Shown one piece after another: positions 42,119 through 50,949 of a DNA stretch of 64,000 nt. This DNA is from an uncultured Clostridia bacterium. Lineage in GTDB: Bacteria; Bacillota; Clostridia; Christensenellales; UBA1242. The position numbers and the translations under genes were made by a program. The stretch is taken from assembly GCA_944362965.1 (NCBI GenBank), contig CALVTR010000005.1, positions 35,823 through 99,822 of the forward strand. Direction: 5' to 3'. The notes beneath the pieces were generated by a model. That model was given only the letters and a program-made list of their open reading frames with translations, had not been told where the DNA came from and did no database searches. The number at the start of each line of letters is the position of its first letter. Position 1 is the first letter of the stretch.

Positions 42119-43687
42119 ATGATAGATTTAGTTGAAGATATCAACAAACATTTTGATAATAAATATAACTATTTAAAACTATTAAGTATTGTGTTCGATT
42201 ATAATCAAAAAATGTGCACAATAACTTTTTTATATCCATACAAAATGGAAGAGATACCAGACCAAGACAAAACAGAAATAGACGAGTATTTAAATCAACT
42301 TATATCACTTAATAGTATTCTTAAAATTAAATTTAAAAAGAGTTTTCTCGATGAAAAATTAGTGATTGAAGATGTTATTAATTTCTTTAAAGAAAATAAA
42401 AAGGGACTTATTCCTTACATTTCTCCAGAGAACATATCTTCAAGTTATAAAGACCAAGACGTTGAAGTAAATATTGCCTTTAACCAAGATGTTCTAGCGC
42501 TCATTGATGAATTTGAACTTAGATCGCAGCTAAAGGAATATCTCAGCAAACTTTACATAGCAAACTTTACAATAAATTTAATAGAAAATGAGGACACGCT
42601 GCCAGAAGAAATAGAGGCAGAAGATATTATTCCAACGCTTACAAAGGCAAGACGCTATACTGTAAATGTAGATAAAAAATTGATAGGCGGAGATATAATT
42701 CCAAGACCTGAATATATAAAAGATAACACAAAACCTAAAGTTTCAGTTATTCTGTCTGGCTTAATTTCTAACAAAAATCAAAAAAAATTCACGATAAAAA
42801 AGGGTAAAAGAGCAGGTGAAGAAAAGTCACTTTATACATTTAGTCTTAAAGATAGTAGCGGAAGTGTAGACTGCGTTTATTTTTGCCCAAAATCACATGA
42901 GAAAATTATGGAATCTCTTGACAACGACACATTGATTCTTGGTGTTGGGGATTTAAAATTAGGAATAAATGGAAAACTTACATATTATATAAGAAAGATA
43001 TCTCTTGCAAGTCCATACATAGAAAAAGTGGTTGAAAACAAAACTATGAGCGTTGAAGATATCATTAAAAATCATAAACAGACCGTATTTCCAGATTTAC
43101 TTCCTAGAAGCACTCAATCATTTCTCTTTGACCAAAAGGTCGTTTATAATGATTTTATAATGAAAAATAATATTGTCGTATTTGATATTGAAACAACAGG
43201 GCTAGATCCTGAGACCTGTGAAATCACAGAGATAGGAGCAGTTAAAATAGAAAATGGGGAAGTAACAGAAAGATTTTCTAGTTTTGCCAAACCTAAAAAT
43301 CCTATTCCACTCGAAGTGCAAGAACTTACTAATATAACTAATGATATGGTAAAAGATGCACCTAAAATAGAAGATGTTATAATAGATTTCTATAATTGGA
43401 CGCGGGGTTGCGTAATAAGTGGATATAATATCGTTGGTTTTGACCTAAAGTTTATAAAAAAGGTAACAAACAAACTTGGACTTCCTTTTGATAACACAGT
43501 AATTGATGCGTATATAGTCGCAAAACAGGCGAATATTCATCCAAGCAACTATAAGCTTGGAACAGTAGTTAAAACTTTAGGTTTAACTTTAACTGGTGCT
43601 CACAGGGCATTTAATGATGCTTATGCGACGGCTCAAGTTCTCATGGAATTAAACCGAAAAAAGCCTAAGGTGGACGTAAATACATAA
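42119..43687 (+). CDS. PolC-derived protein: N-terminal and OB domains fused to DnaQ-type exonuclease, polymerase missing
   Basis: The 522-residue protein matches the front of Gram-positive replicative polymerase PolC and occupies its usual place after rseP and before rimP. Residues 1-200 resemble the PolC N-terminal domains. Residues 205-305 are the OB domain (KPKVSVILSGLIS, YTFSLKDSSGSVDCVYF). Residues 352-515 are a complete DEDDh exonuclease: VVFDIETTGLD (Asp356, Glu358), GYNIVGFDLKF (Asp442), HRAFNDAYAT (His495, Asp500). The PHP domain and the whole polymerase are absent, and no remnant follows the stop. It should proofread or trim DNA or RNA ends but cannot polymerise. The start is ATG 42119, with no ribosome binding site. 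Confidence 0.88.
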   Translation: MIDLVEDINKHFDNKYNYLKLLSIVFDYNQKMCTITFLYPYKMEEIPDQDKTEIDEYLNQLISLNSILKIKFKKSFLDEKLVIEDVINFFKENKKGLIPYISPENISSSYKDQDVEVNIAFNQDVLALIDEFELRSQLKEYLSKLYIANFTINLIENEDTLPEEIEAEDIIPTLTKARRYTVNVDKKLIGGDIIPRPEYIKDNTKPKVSVILSGLISNKNQKKFTIKKGKRAGEEKSLYTFSLKDSSGSVDCVYFCPKSHEKIMESLDNDTLILGVGDLKLGINGKLTYYIRKISLASPYIEKVVENKTMSVEDIIKNHKQTVFPDLLPRSTQSFLFDQKVVYNDFIMKNNIVVFDIETTGLDPETCEITEIGAVKIENGEVTERFSSFAKPKNPIPLEVQELTNITNDMVKDAPKIEDVIIDFYNWTRGCVISGYNIVGFDLKFIKKVTNKLGLPFDNTVIDAYIVAKQANIHPSNYKLGTVVKTLGLTLTGAHRAFNDAYATAQVLMELNRKKPKVDVNT

Positions 43688-43800
43688 ATTAATTACATAA
43701 ATCTATATTTTAAAACCTATTTAGAAAATAAGCTTATAAAAGCGATGCTAAAATTGAAAAATTTAAATTAAAAGAAATATAAAAAATTTTACAAATATAC

Positions 43801-43829
43801 TTGATTTATTTTATTTGCTTTGTTATAAT
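43801..43829 (+). promoter_or_regulatory. Promoter of the rimP-nusA-infB operon
   Basis: TTGATT (43801-43806), 17-base spacer, TGT-TATAAT (43824-43829, extended -10). Confidence 0.88.
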
Positions 43830-43843
43830 ATAAGTAACTTGAA

Positions 43844-43880
43844 AGTGGGGAGCGGGCAGTTTTGCATCGCTCCCTGCTTC
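43844..43880 (+). promoter_or_regulatory. rimP leader hairpin
   Basis: GGGAGCG (43848-43854) pairs with CGCTCCC (43868-43874) around an inner GCA/TGC stem. A G-rich hairpin between promoter and the rimP start is typical of nusA-operon leaders in Firmicutes and may serve feedback control. It is not followed by a T-run. Confidence 0.65.
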
Positions 43881-43902
43881 GTAAAATAGGGAGGAATTTA
43901 TT

Positions 43903-44364
43903 TTGGCAAGTAAAGTAAAATCAATTTGCGAAGAAAAAGTTGTGCCTGTTATTGAAGAAATGGGGTATGATGTAGTAGAAGTTGAATACTCAAAAAAATC
44001 TGATGGCATGAATTTAATTTTCTACATTGACAAAGATGGTGGTGTTCAAATAGAAGATTGTGAAAAAGTTTCAAAAGCTATTGATGATCTTCTAGAAGAA
44101 CTAAACCCAACTGATGATAGCCCTTATATCTTAAGTGTAAGTTCTCCGGGACTTGATAGACCACTCAAAAATGATAGAGACTTTAAACGAAATCTTAACA
44201 ATGAGATTTCAGTCACACTTTTTGCAAAGATGGACGGCAAGAAAAAATTTGATGGTATTTTAAAAGCATATAATGAAAATGAAATAACCATCGAAGTAAA
44301 CGGCAAAGAACAAATTATCGAAAGAAATAAAATTGCACATATTGTGCCTGTAATTAAATTTTAA
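43903..44364 (+). CDS. rimP: Ribosome maturation factor RimP
   Basis: RimP assists late 30S subunit assembly. The 153-residue protein has the N-terminal alpha-beta domain (VVPVIEEMGYDVVEVEYSK, then FYIDKDGGVQIEDCEKVSKAID, YILSVSSPGLDRPL) and the C-terminal SH3-like barrel ending in the I-A-H-I-V region. The start is TTG, supported by GGGAGG 8 bases upstream and full N-terminal similarity. It is first in the conserved rimP-nusA-ylxR-ylxQ-infB-rbfA operon. Confidence 0.95.
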   Translation: MASKVKSICEEKVVPVIEEMGYDVVEVEYSKKSDGMNLIFYIDKDGGVQIEDCEKVSKAIDDLLEELNPTDDSPYILSVSSPGLDRPLKNDRDFKRNLNNEISVTLFAKMDGKKKFDGILKAYNENEITIEVNGKEQIIERNKIAHIVPVIKF

Positions 44365-44375
44365 GGAGACAAAAA

Positions 44376-45551
44376 ATGATTAATAAAGATTTTTTCCAAG
44401 CATTAGATGATCTTGAAGCAGAAAAGAAAATTGACAAAGAAACATTCATATCAACACTTGAAACTGCACTTACATCTGCATATAAAAAGATGTATGGACA
44501 GGCAAAGTCAGCTATGGTTAAACTTAATCCAGAAAAAGCAACAATAAAAATTTATTCATATAAAACTGTTGTTGATGAAGTGCAAGACCCAGATAAAGAA
44601 ATTTCACTTCAAGAAGCAAGACTTATTAAAAAATCATACAAGGTTGGTGATTTAGTTCAAACTGAAGAGTCTACAAAAGATTTTGGAAGAATAGCAGCTC
44701 AAACCGCAAAACAAGTTGTTATGCAAAAACTTAAAGAGATTGAAAGACAAATGGCTCTTTCTGAGCTCTCAGAAAAGGAAGACGAGCTTCTTACTACAAT
44801 AGTTAAAAGAGTTGATAATGGAACTGTTTATGTTCAAATATCAAATACACATACTGAAGGTGTTATGCTTCCATCTGACCAAATTCCAGGTGAGAAATAC
44901 AACGTTGGTGACAGAATTAAGGTATATGTAAAAAAGATTAAAGATTCATTTAAAGGAACACAAATTCAAGTTACGAGAAGCAATATTGGTTTTGTAAGAA
45001 AACTTTTTGAACTTGAAATTCCTGAAATTGCGTCAGGTGACATTAAAATAAAAAATATAGCACGTGATCCTGGCAATCGAACAAAGGTTGCTGTTTATAC
45101 TGAGAAACAAAATATAGACCCAATCGGAACATGTGTTGGTTTTCATGGACAAAGAATAGACACGATCACTGCAGAACTTAACGGTGAAAAGATTGACTTA
45201 ATTGAATATAGCGACGATCCACTTGAATATATTGCTAAAGCATTAAGCCCAGCAAAAGTAATAAGTGTTGAAACAAATGAAAGTTTGCATTCTTCACGAG
45301 TAATCGTTCCAGACGATAAACTATCACTTGCTATTGGTAAAAATGGACAAAATGTTCGACTTGCAGCTCGACTTACAGGCTGGAAGATAGAAGTTAAACC
45401 AGAAAGCTCTGTAGCATCACAAGAAGTAAAAGAACCTGAATACGAGCTTACTGAACTTAACGATGACGATGCATTTGAAGGCTTAAGCGACCTTGAAGAT
45501 TTAGAAGAAATTTCGTCATTTGATGATGACGATGACAAGTCTGGTGAATAA
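44376..45551 (+). CDS. nusA: Transcription termination/antitermination protein NusA
   Basis: NusA binds RNA polymerase and nascent RNA and modulates pausing, termination and antitermination. The 391-residue protein has the N-terminal polymerase-binding domain (1-130), S1 domain (about 135-200), and two KH domains with DPIGTCVGFHGQRI and KLSLAIGKNGQNVRLAARLTGW. The C-terminus is an acidic Asp/Glu tail rather than the AR repeats of E. coli. AAGGAGAC precedes the start. The last base of its stop is the first base of the ylxR ATG. Confidence 0.97.
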   Translation: MINKDFFQALDDLEAEKKIDKETFISTLETALTSAYKKMYGQAKSAMVKLNPEKATIKIYSYKTVVDEVQDPDKEISLQEARLIKKSYKVGDLVQTEESTKDFGRIAAQTAKQVVMQKLKEIERQMALSELSEKEDELLTTIVKRVDNGTVYVQISNTHTEGVMLPSDQIPGEKYNVGDRIKVYVKKIKDSFKGTQIQVTRSNIGFVRKLFELEIPEIASGDIKIKNIARDPGNRTKVAVYTEKQNIDPIGTCVGFHGQRIDTITAELNGEKIDLIEYSDDPLEYIAKALSPAKVISVETNESLHSSRVIVPDDKLSLAIGKNGQNVRLAARLTGWKIEVKPESSVASQEVKEPEYELTELNDDDAFEGLSDLEDLEEISSFDDDDDKSGE

Positions 45552-45811
45552 TGGAAGAGCGACTTAGAATGTGCATTGTTTGCCGCACAATGAAAGATAA
45601 AAGAGACCTTATTCGAATAGTAAAAGATAAGGAAGGGAATATCTTTGTTGACGAAACAGGCAAAAAAAATGGAAGGGGTGCTTACATTTGCAACAATCCA
45701 GAATGTTTCAATAAGTTGCAAAAGCAAAAAATATTAAATAAGACTTTTAAAACTAATGTTGACGAAAAAGTCTATGAAAAACTAAAGGAGACTATTGTTG
45801 AACATAGATAA
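45551..45811 (+). CDS. ylxR: YlxR family RNA-binding protein (RnpM)
   Basis: The 86-residue protein has MCIVCRTMKDKRDLIRIV (Cys8, Cys11), GRGAYIC and further family residues. YlxR binds RNA; in B. subtilis it has been reported to modulate RNase P (name RnpM), which is of interest given rnpB elsewhere in this window. It overlaps nusA by one base and ylxQ by a few, in the standard operon order. Confidence 0.93.
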   Translation: MEERLRMCIVCRTMKDKRDLIRIVKDKEGNIFVDETGKKNGRGAYICNNPECFNKLQKQKILNKTFKTNVDEKVYEKLKETIVEHR

Positions 45812-46085
45812 AATAAAAGGTTATTTAAATATTGCAAAGAAAGCAGGATATGTTATAATAGGCGGAGAAAAACTAGAAAATTATAATAAAAAGTTGTATC
45901 TCGTCATTTATGACAAATCAGCACAGAAAAACACTTTAAAAATAGTAGAAAAAATCAAAGATAAAGATATAAAAACCATAGAACTTGAAAATCTAGAAAC
46001 TTTGATAAATATAAATAATTGTAAAATTATTGGCATAAAAAATAAAAATTTAAGCGATATAATAATAAACTTAATGAATGAATAA
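45798..46085 (+). CDS. ylxQ: L7Ae-family ribosomal protein-like YlxQ
   Basis: The protein of about 95 residues has the L7Ae/L30e outline: YLNIAKKAGYVIIGGEKL, then a central YLVIYDKSAQKN and ending IIGIKNKNLSDIIINLM. Such proteins bind kink-turn RNA. Two adjacent TTG codons (45795 and 45798) may start it; 45798 has the better 7-base spacing from AAAGGAG. It overlaps the end of ylxR. infB follows. Confidence 0.88.
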   Translation: MNIDKIKGYLNIAKKAGYVIIGGEKLENYNKKLYLVIYDKSAQKNTLKIVEKIKDKDIKTIELENLETLININNCKIIGIKNKNLSDIIINLMNE

Positions 46086-46097
46086 AAGGAGCATATA

Positions 46098-48602
46098 TTG
46101 GCAAATCAAACTTTACAAAACCTAAAAAAGATACATGAACTTCAAAAAGAAGGTGAAATTTCTAAAATCTTAAAAGAGATAAGAAGTTCAAAGGTAACAG
46201 TAGATAATTTTGGCAGTCAAATAACAACTAAGAAAAAACAACTTGAAGCTGAAATTACAAAAAATGCAGCAACAGTTGAATCAAAGACTGCTGAGTCTGA
46301 AGAAGCAAAGAGCGTCGAGGTTGAGAATAAAACATCTGAACCTGCTTCTATCGTTGAAAAACCAGCCGAAAAGGTGAATTATAAGAAATTTGATGCTGAG
46401 AATAAAAGAACTGAAAGACCAAACTCTCAAGCAAGGTTTAATAACAAAGGCAACTTTGACAATAATAAATTTAATAATAGAAACAGTAATTTTAGCAAAG
46501 ACAAAAACAATAATAAACCTTTTAATTTTAATAGAGACAACAAGAATAAGAAGTTTGGAAACAACAATTTTGTATCTTCAAAAGCCAATAATTATCGCTC
46601 ATTTGTTTCTAATGATGCTCCTGAAATTGATCTTAAATCTGAAAGAAATTATGCAAATAAAACAAAATATGCTCAAAAATATGCCAATAATGAAGAAAGA
46701 AGAAATAATCAGACAAAGCGAAGAGAAGAACAACGCAAGAATAATGTATTTATTGAAGATGAAAATGGTATCGAAGAAGTATCTTATGGTTCAAGGAAAA
46801 CTATAAAGAAAAAGAAAGAAGTTCAAGAAAAAACAAATCAAGTTACTATTAAGCATGCTGTTCTTACTGCAAAGGAGATTACTGTAAAAGATTTCAGTGA
46901 AAAGATTGGCAAGCCAGTAACCGAAATAGTTAAAAAGCTTATGCTGCTAGGTATTATGGCAACTATAAATTCCAACATTGACTATGAAGTAGCAGAGCTT
47001 GTTGCAAGTGATTTTGGTATAACGCTAGAACTTAAACTTGATAAATCATATGAAGAAAAACTTATTGAATCTGCGTCTAGTCAAGATGACGAGAAAGATT
47101 TAGTAAAACGTCCTCCAATAGTGGCTGTTATGGGACATGTTGATCATGGTAAAACATCACTTCTTGACGCATTTAGAAAAACAAATGTTGTAGCAGGAGA
47201 GGCAGGTGGAATTACACAAAGCATAGGTGCATATCAAATATCATTTAATGGTGAAAAAATAACCTTCATTGATACACCTGGTCACGCTGCGTTTACTCAA
47301 ATGCGTGCAAGGGGAGCTAAAGCAACAGATATCGCTATCTTAGTTGTTGCTGCTGATGATGGCGTTATGCCACAAACAATAGAAGCTATAAACCATATCA
47401 AAGCAGCTAACGTTCCAATTATTGTGGCTATGAATAAGATGGATAAGCCTGAAGCTAACCCAGATAGAATTAAGCAACAACTTGCAGAAAATGGTGTGCT
47501 TCCTGAAGAATGGGGTGGTGACGCTATATGTGTTCCAATCTCAGCAAAAACAGGTATGGGTCTTGATGACTTAAAACAAACGATTCTTCTTGTAAGTGAG
47601 ATGCTTGACCTTAAAGCTAATCCAAACAAAATGGCTACAGCCGTTGTTATTGAAGCAGAACTTGATAAAAACAGAGGACCAGTTGCATCTATTATTGTTC
47701 AAAACGGAACATTACATGTTGGCGATTCAATTATGTCTGGTATAACATACGGCAAAGTTAGGGCAATGTTTAACGATAAAGGTAAATCTGTTAAGGAAGC
47801 AGGACCATCAACACCTGTAGAAATACTTGGTTTCAATGATGTTCCATCATCAGGAGATGAAGTTTATGCCGTTGAAGAAACTTTGTCTAAACAAGTAATT
47901 CAAGAACGTATTGATAAGATTAAGAAAGAGCGTGCATCCCACTCATCAGGAGTCACTCTTGACAACTTTATGAACAGAGTTCATGAAGGTAACCTTAAAA
48001 ATCTTAATATTATAATCAAGGCAGATACTATGGGCTCAGTTGAAGCTTTAAAATCAGCCTTACTTGCAATTAGAAATGAAGAGGCTAAAGTTAATATCAT
48101 TCATAGTGGTGCTGGTGCTGTAACAGAAAGTGACGTAGTGCTTGCACAAACTACTGACTCAATTATCATATGCTTCAATCAAAAACCTGTGGCAAAAGCC
48201 AAAGCTCTTGCTGAATCGTCGAAAGTTCAAATCAAAGAGTATAAGATTATTTATGAAGTTGTTGATGATATCACTGCTGCTATAAATGGCATGCTTAGTG
48301 TTAAATATGAAGAAAAATACATTGGTAGTGCTGAAATTAGATTGGTCTTCAAACTTTCAACCGCAGGAAAAGTTGCTGGCAGTTATATTAAAGATGGCAA
48401 GGCGACTAGAAATGCAATCGCGGTGGTAAAACGCGGAGATGAAGAGATTGGAAAGACCACAGTTGAATCATTGAAGATTGTCAAGGATGAAAAGGCTGAA
48501 GTTAATAAAGGCTTTGAATGTGGTATTAAGCTTAGAGACAATATCGAATACAAAGAAGGTGACACAATCGATTTTTACGTAAAAGAAATTGTTAAGAGAT
48601 AA
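46098..48602 (+). CDS. infB: Translation initiation factor IF-2
   Basis: IF-2 delivers fMet-tRNA to the 30S subunit and promotes subunit joining. The 834-residue protein has a low-complexity N-terminal region rich in Asn, Lys and Arg (about 100-250), the IF2_N segment (about 265-320), the G domain with GHVDHGKT (residues 346-353), DTPGHAAF, NKMDKPE and SAKTGMG, then domains II-IV. The start is TTG with AAAAGGAG 6 bases upstream. A promoter and inverted repeat follow before rbfA. Confidence 0.97.
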   Translation: MANQTLQNLKKIHELQKEGEISKILKEIRSSKVTVDNFGSQITTKKKQLEAEITKNAATVESKTAESEEAKSVEVENKTSEPASIVEKPAEKVNYKKFDAENKRTERPNSQARFNNKGNFDNNKFNNRNSNFSKDKNNNKPFNFNRDNKNKKFGNNNFVSSKANNYRSFVSNDAPEIDLKSERNYANKTKYAQKYANNEERRNNQTKRREEQRKNNVFIEDENGIEEVSYGSRKTIKKKKEVQEKTNQVTIKHAVLTAKEITVKDFSEKIGKPVTEIVKKLMLLGIMATINSNIDYEVAELVASDFGITLELKLDKSYEEKLIESASSQDDEKDLVKRPPIVAVMGHVDHGKTSLLDAFRKTNVVAGEAGGITQSIGAYQISFNGEKITFIDTPGHAAFTQMRARGAKATDIAILVVAADDGVMPQTIEAINHIKAANVPIIVAMNKMDKPEANPDRIKQQLAENGVLPEEWGGDAICVPISAKTGMGLDDLKQTILLVSEMLDLKANPNKMATAVVIEAELDKNRGPVASIIVQNGTLHVGDSIMSGITYGKVRAMFNDKGKSVKEAGPSTPVEILGFNDVPSSGDEVYAVEETLSKQVIQERIDKIKKERASHSSGVTLDNFMNRVHEGNLKNLNIIIKADTMGSVEALKSALLAIRNEEAKVNIIHSGAGAVTESDVVLAQTTDSIIICFNQKPVAKAKALAESSKVQIKEYKIIYEVVDDITAAINGMLSVKYEEKYIGSAEIRLVFKLSTAGKVAGSYIKDGKATRNAIAVVKRGDEEIGKTTVESLKIVKDEKAEVNKGFECGIKLRDNIEYKEGDTIDFYVKEIVKR

Positions 48603-48612
48603 CAAAATTATT

Positions 48613-48640
48613 TTGCAAAAACAAAAAAAATAGGTATAAT
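48613..48640 (+). promoter_or_regulatory. Promoter of rbfA-nrnA-truB
   Basis: TTGCAA (48613-48618), 16-base spacer, TATAAT (48635-48640). An inverted repeat (48641-48664) directly abuts the -10 box. Confidence 0.6.
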
Positions 48641-48673
48641 TAAGAGAGAGTAACATCTCTCTTAAATTTTTTA
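48641..48673 (+). terminator. Terminator-like inverted repeat between infB and rbfA
   Basis: TAAGAGAGA (48641-48649) pairs perfectly with TCTCTCTTA (48656-48664), followed by AATTTTTT. For RNA reading through from infB this is an intrinsic terminator; it also overlaps the start point of the rbfA promoter. Confidence 0.75.
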
Positions 48674-48686
48674 TAAGGAGCATAAT

Positions 48687-49061
48687 ATGTCAATCAGATT
48701 TGATAGAGCTAATAGCCAATTACAAAAAGCTTTAAGTAGCATTATCCAATATAAATTAAATGACCCTAGATTAAGCCCAATGATTTATGTAAGCGAAGTT
48801 AATGTAACGCCAGATTTTAAATATTGTAAAGTAAAGATTTCTTATGATAGCGATGATCAAAAAGAGCTCGACGAAACTATAAAAATTCTTCAAAAATCAG
48901 AAGGCTTTATAAAAAATGAGCTTGCTCATTCGCTTAAAATGCCATCAATGCCAAAACTTATTTTTGAATTAGACAAAGGAACAAAAGCTGAACTGAGAAT
49001 CAATGAAATATTAAATTCACTCAATATTCCAAAAGATGACGATGGGGACAATAATGAATGA
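48687..49061 (+). CDS. rbfA: Ribosome-binding factor A
   Basis: RbfA is a 30S assembly and cold-adaptation factor. The 124-residue protein has DRANSQLQKALSSII, NDPRLSPMIYVSEVNVTPDFKYCKVKI and a KH-like fold ending with ELRINEILNSL. AAGGAGCAT precedes the ATG. It overlaps the next gene by 8 bases. Confidence 0.94.
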   Translation: MSIRFDRANSQLQKALSSIIQYKLNDPRLSPMIYVSEVNVTPDFKYCKVKISYDSDDQKELDETIKILQKSEGFIKNELAHSLKMPSMPKLIFELDKGTKAELRINEILNSLNIPKDDDGDNNE

Positions 49062-50019
49062 TAGTTTTAAGAAAATTGCAAAAGCAATAAAAAAATCTGC
49101 TAATATAGCACTGGTAACTCATATAGGACCTGATTTTGACGCTTTAGGCTCGTCATTATCTTTGTATTATGGTCTAAAGCAATTAGGAAAAAAGGTCAGC
49201 ATATTCATTAACGATGAATTAAGTGAAAATCAAAAACTTTTAATTGATAAAAATGTAATTGAAAAAGAATGTGATTGCACATTATTTGATTTGTTTATTT
49301 CAACTGACACACCTTCAAGAAAAAGACTAGGAGTCTACTGTGATTGTTTTGCAAATGCTAAAACTTCTATAGTTCTCGACCATCACAAAAATGACGATTT
49401 AAAGGGAACATATAACTTTGTTGATACAAATTCAAGCTCTTGCAGCGAAATCAGTTTTAAGCTTTTAAGGGCTTTAAAGGTCAATATAACAAAAGAAATT
49501 GCTTCTCTTTTATATATGGGGCTAAGTGCTGACACAAACTCTTTTGTTAATAGCAATACAAATGAGGATTCACTTCTTACGGCTTATAAACTCGTAAAGC
49601 TAGGGGCAAACACATCTCATATAAATGAAATTCAATACAGAACGCAGACTTTAAAAGAAATAGAGTTGAAAAAATATCTCTACAATAGTTACAAAATGGA
49701 AAATGATGTAGCATATTGTTTAGTGAGTTATAGTGACTTGAAAAACCTTAAAGCACGTAAAGCAGATTGTGATTTTTATAGTAGCGAGCTTATTTCATTG
49801 CAAGGAGCAAGCATAGCTTTCAGTGTTATTGAATCTTCAAAAAATTTTTATGAAATATCTTTCAGAGCTAAGCTCGGTTATGATGTGAGAACCATTGCTG
49901 AGCAGCTTGGCGGCGGTGGACATATAGGCGCAGCAGGAGCAAAAATTAATGGTGCGTCAATCGAAACTGTGAAGGATTCTATTATGAATATTGTAAAAAA
50001 GTTTGAGAGTAAAAAATGA
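49054..50019 (+). CDS. nrnA: DHH-family oligoribonuclease / pAp phosphatase NrnA
   Basis: NrnA-type enzymes degrade short RNAs (2-5 nt) and 3'-phosphoadenosine 5'-phosphate. The 321-residue protein has VTHIGPDFDALGS (first Asp pair), ISTDTPSR, VLDHHKNDD (the DHH motif) and in the DHHA1 domain GGGGHIGAAG near the C-terminus. I chose ATG 49054 with GGGGACAAT upstream; the frame extends to a start at 49036 without better support. The order rbfA-nrnA-truB is standard in Firmicutes. Confidence 0.93.
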   Translation: MNDSFKKIAKAIKKSANIALVTHIGPDFDALGSSLSLYYGLKQLGKKVSIFINDELSENQKLLIDKNVIEKECDCTLFDLFISTDTPSRKRLGVYCDCFANAKTSIVLDHHKNDDLKGTYNFVDTNSSSCSEISFKLLRALKVNITKEIASLLYMGLSADTNSFVNSNTNEDSLLTAYKLVKLGANTSHINEIQYRTQTLKEIELKKYLYNSYKMENDVAYCLVSYSDLKNLKARKADCDFYSSELISLQGASIAFSVIESSKNFYEISFRAKLGYDVRTIAEQLGGGGHIGAAGAKINGASIETVKDSIMNIVKKFESKK

Positions 50020-50867
50020 GAATAAATGGCATTATACTTATCAATAAAGAGCGTGGCATATCGTCTAATAGTGTTGTGAATAAGGTTAAACATTTGCTAG
50101 GAGCTGATAAAGCTGGACATTTGGGAACTTTAGACGTTCTAGGCGAAGGTTTGCTTCCTGTCACGCTCGGGAAAGGCACAAAATTATTTGATTACTTTTT
50201 AAATAAGGATAAAGTATATAGAACTGTATTTAAATTTGGTTACACTACAACAACTCTTGATTTAGAAGGGGAAGTTACAAACAAAAACGATAAAGCTGTA
50301 ACGTTAGACGAACTAAATCAAGTGCTTTGCAACTTTATTGGAAAGCAAAATCAGATGCCACCAATTTATTCAGCAAAAAAGATAAATGGCAAAAAAGCAT
50401 ATCAACTTGCAAGAAATGGCGTAGATGATATAAATCTTAAGCCTAAGGAAATCGAAGTTTATTCTATAGATATAATTAAACAACTAGACTTTAATACTTT
50501 TGAGTTTAACATTCATTGTTCAAGCGGAACATATATAAGGTCTTTATGTCATGATATAGCAAACAGTTTGACAACATATGGAGTTATGTTAAGTATACAA
50601 CGCACTAAATGTGGTAATTTCTCAATAGACAATGCTTACACGCTTGATGATATTAAAAATGGTAAGTTTCAAATTATAAGTCTTGATAGTATATTTGATT
50701 ATAGCAGTGTAAACTTATCACAATCGCAAAGTGAAAGGCTTTTGAATGGTGTTTTGATTAGTTTTATTGGTAAAGACGGACTCTACAAAGCATACTTAAA
50801 TGATGAATTTTTAGGTATTACAGAAGTTAAAGATAATTTTATGAAATTCAAATTGCGTTTAATTTAG
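50016..50867 (+). CDS. truB: tRNA pseudouridine-55 synthase
   Basis: TruB makes pseudouridine 55 in the T arm of tRNAs. The 283-residue protein begins GIILINKERGISSN and has GHLGTLDVLGEGLLPVTLGKGTKL with catalytic Asp40; the usual GTLDPxAxGVLPV reads slightly differently but the Asp is kept. YRTVFKFGYTTTTLDLEGE, PPIYSAKKINGKKAY and CSSGTYIRSL are further family motifs. It overlaps nrnA by 4 bases. ribF, the usual next gene, is absent. Confidence 0.95.
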   Translation: MRINGIILINKERGISSNSVVNKVKHLLGADKAGHLGTLDVLGEGLLPVTLGKGTKLFDYFLNKDKVYRTVFKFGYTTTTLDLEGEVTNKNDKAVTLDELNQVLCNFIGKQNQMPPIYSAKKINGKKAYQLARNGVDDINLKPKEIEVYSIDIIKQLDFNTFEFNIHCSSGTYIRSLCHDIANSLTTYGVMLSIQRTKCGNFSIDNAYTLDDIKNGKFQIISLDSIFDYSSVNLSQSQSERLLNGVLISFIGKDGLYKAYLNDEFLGITEVKDNFMKFKLRLI

Positions 50868-50949
50868 TATCACAAACTAAGGTTGTTTTACATAAATTGC
50901 GTCATAATAAACACATTAATAAAGAAAATAATTTATAAAGGAGAAAAAT

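Noticed and set aside
43688-43800. Possible remnant of the missing PolC polymerase domain
   Set aside because: No polymerase-like peptide could be seen in any frame of this short AT-rich stretch.
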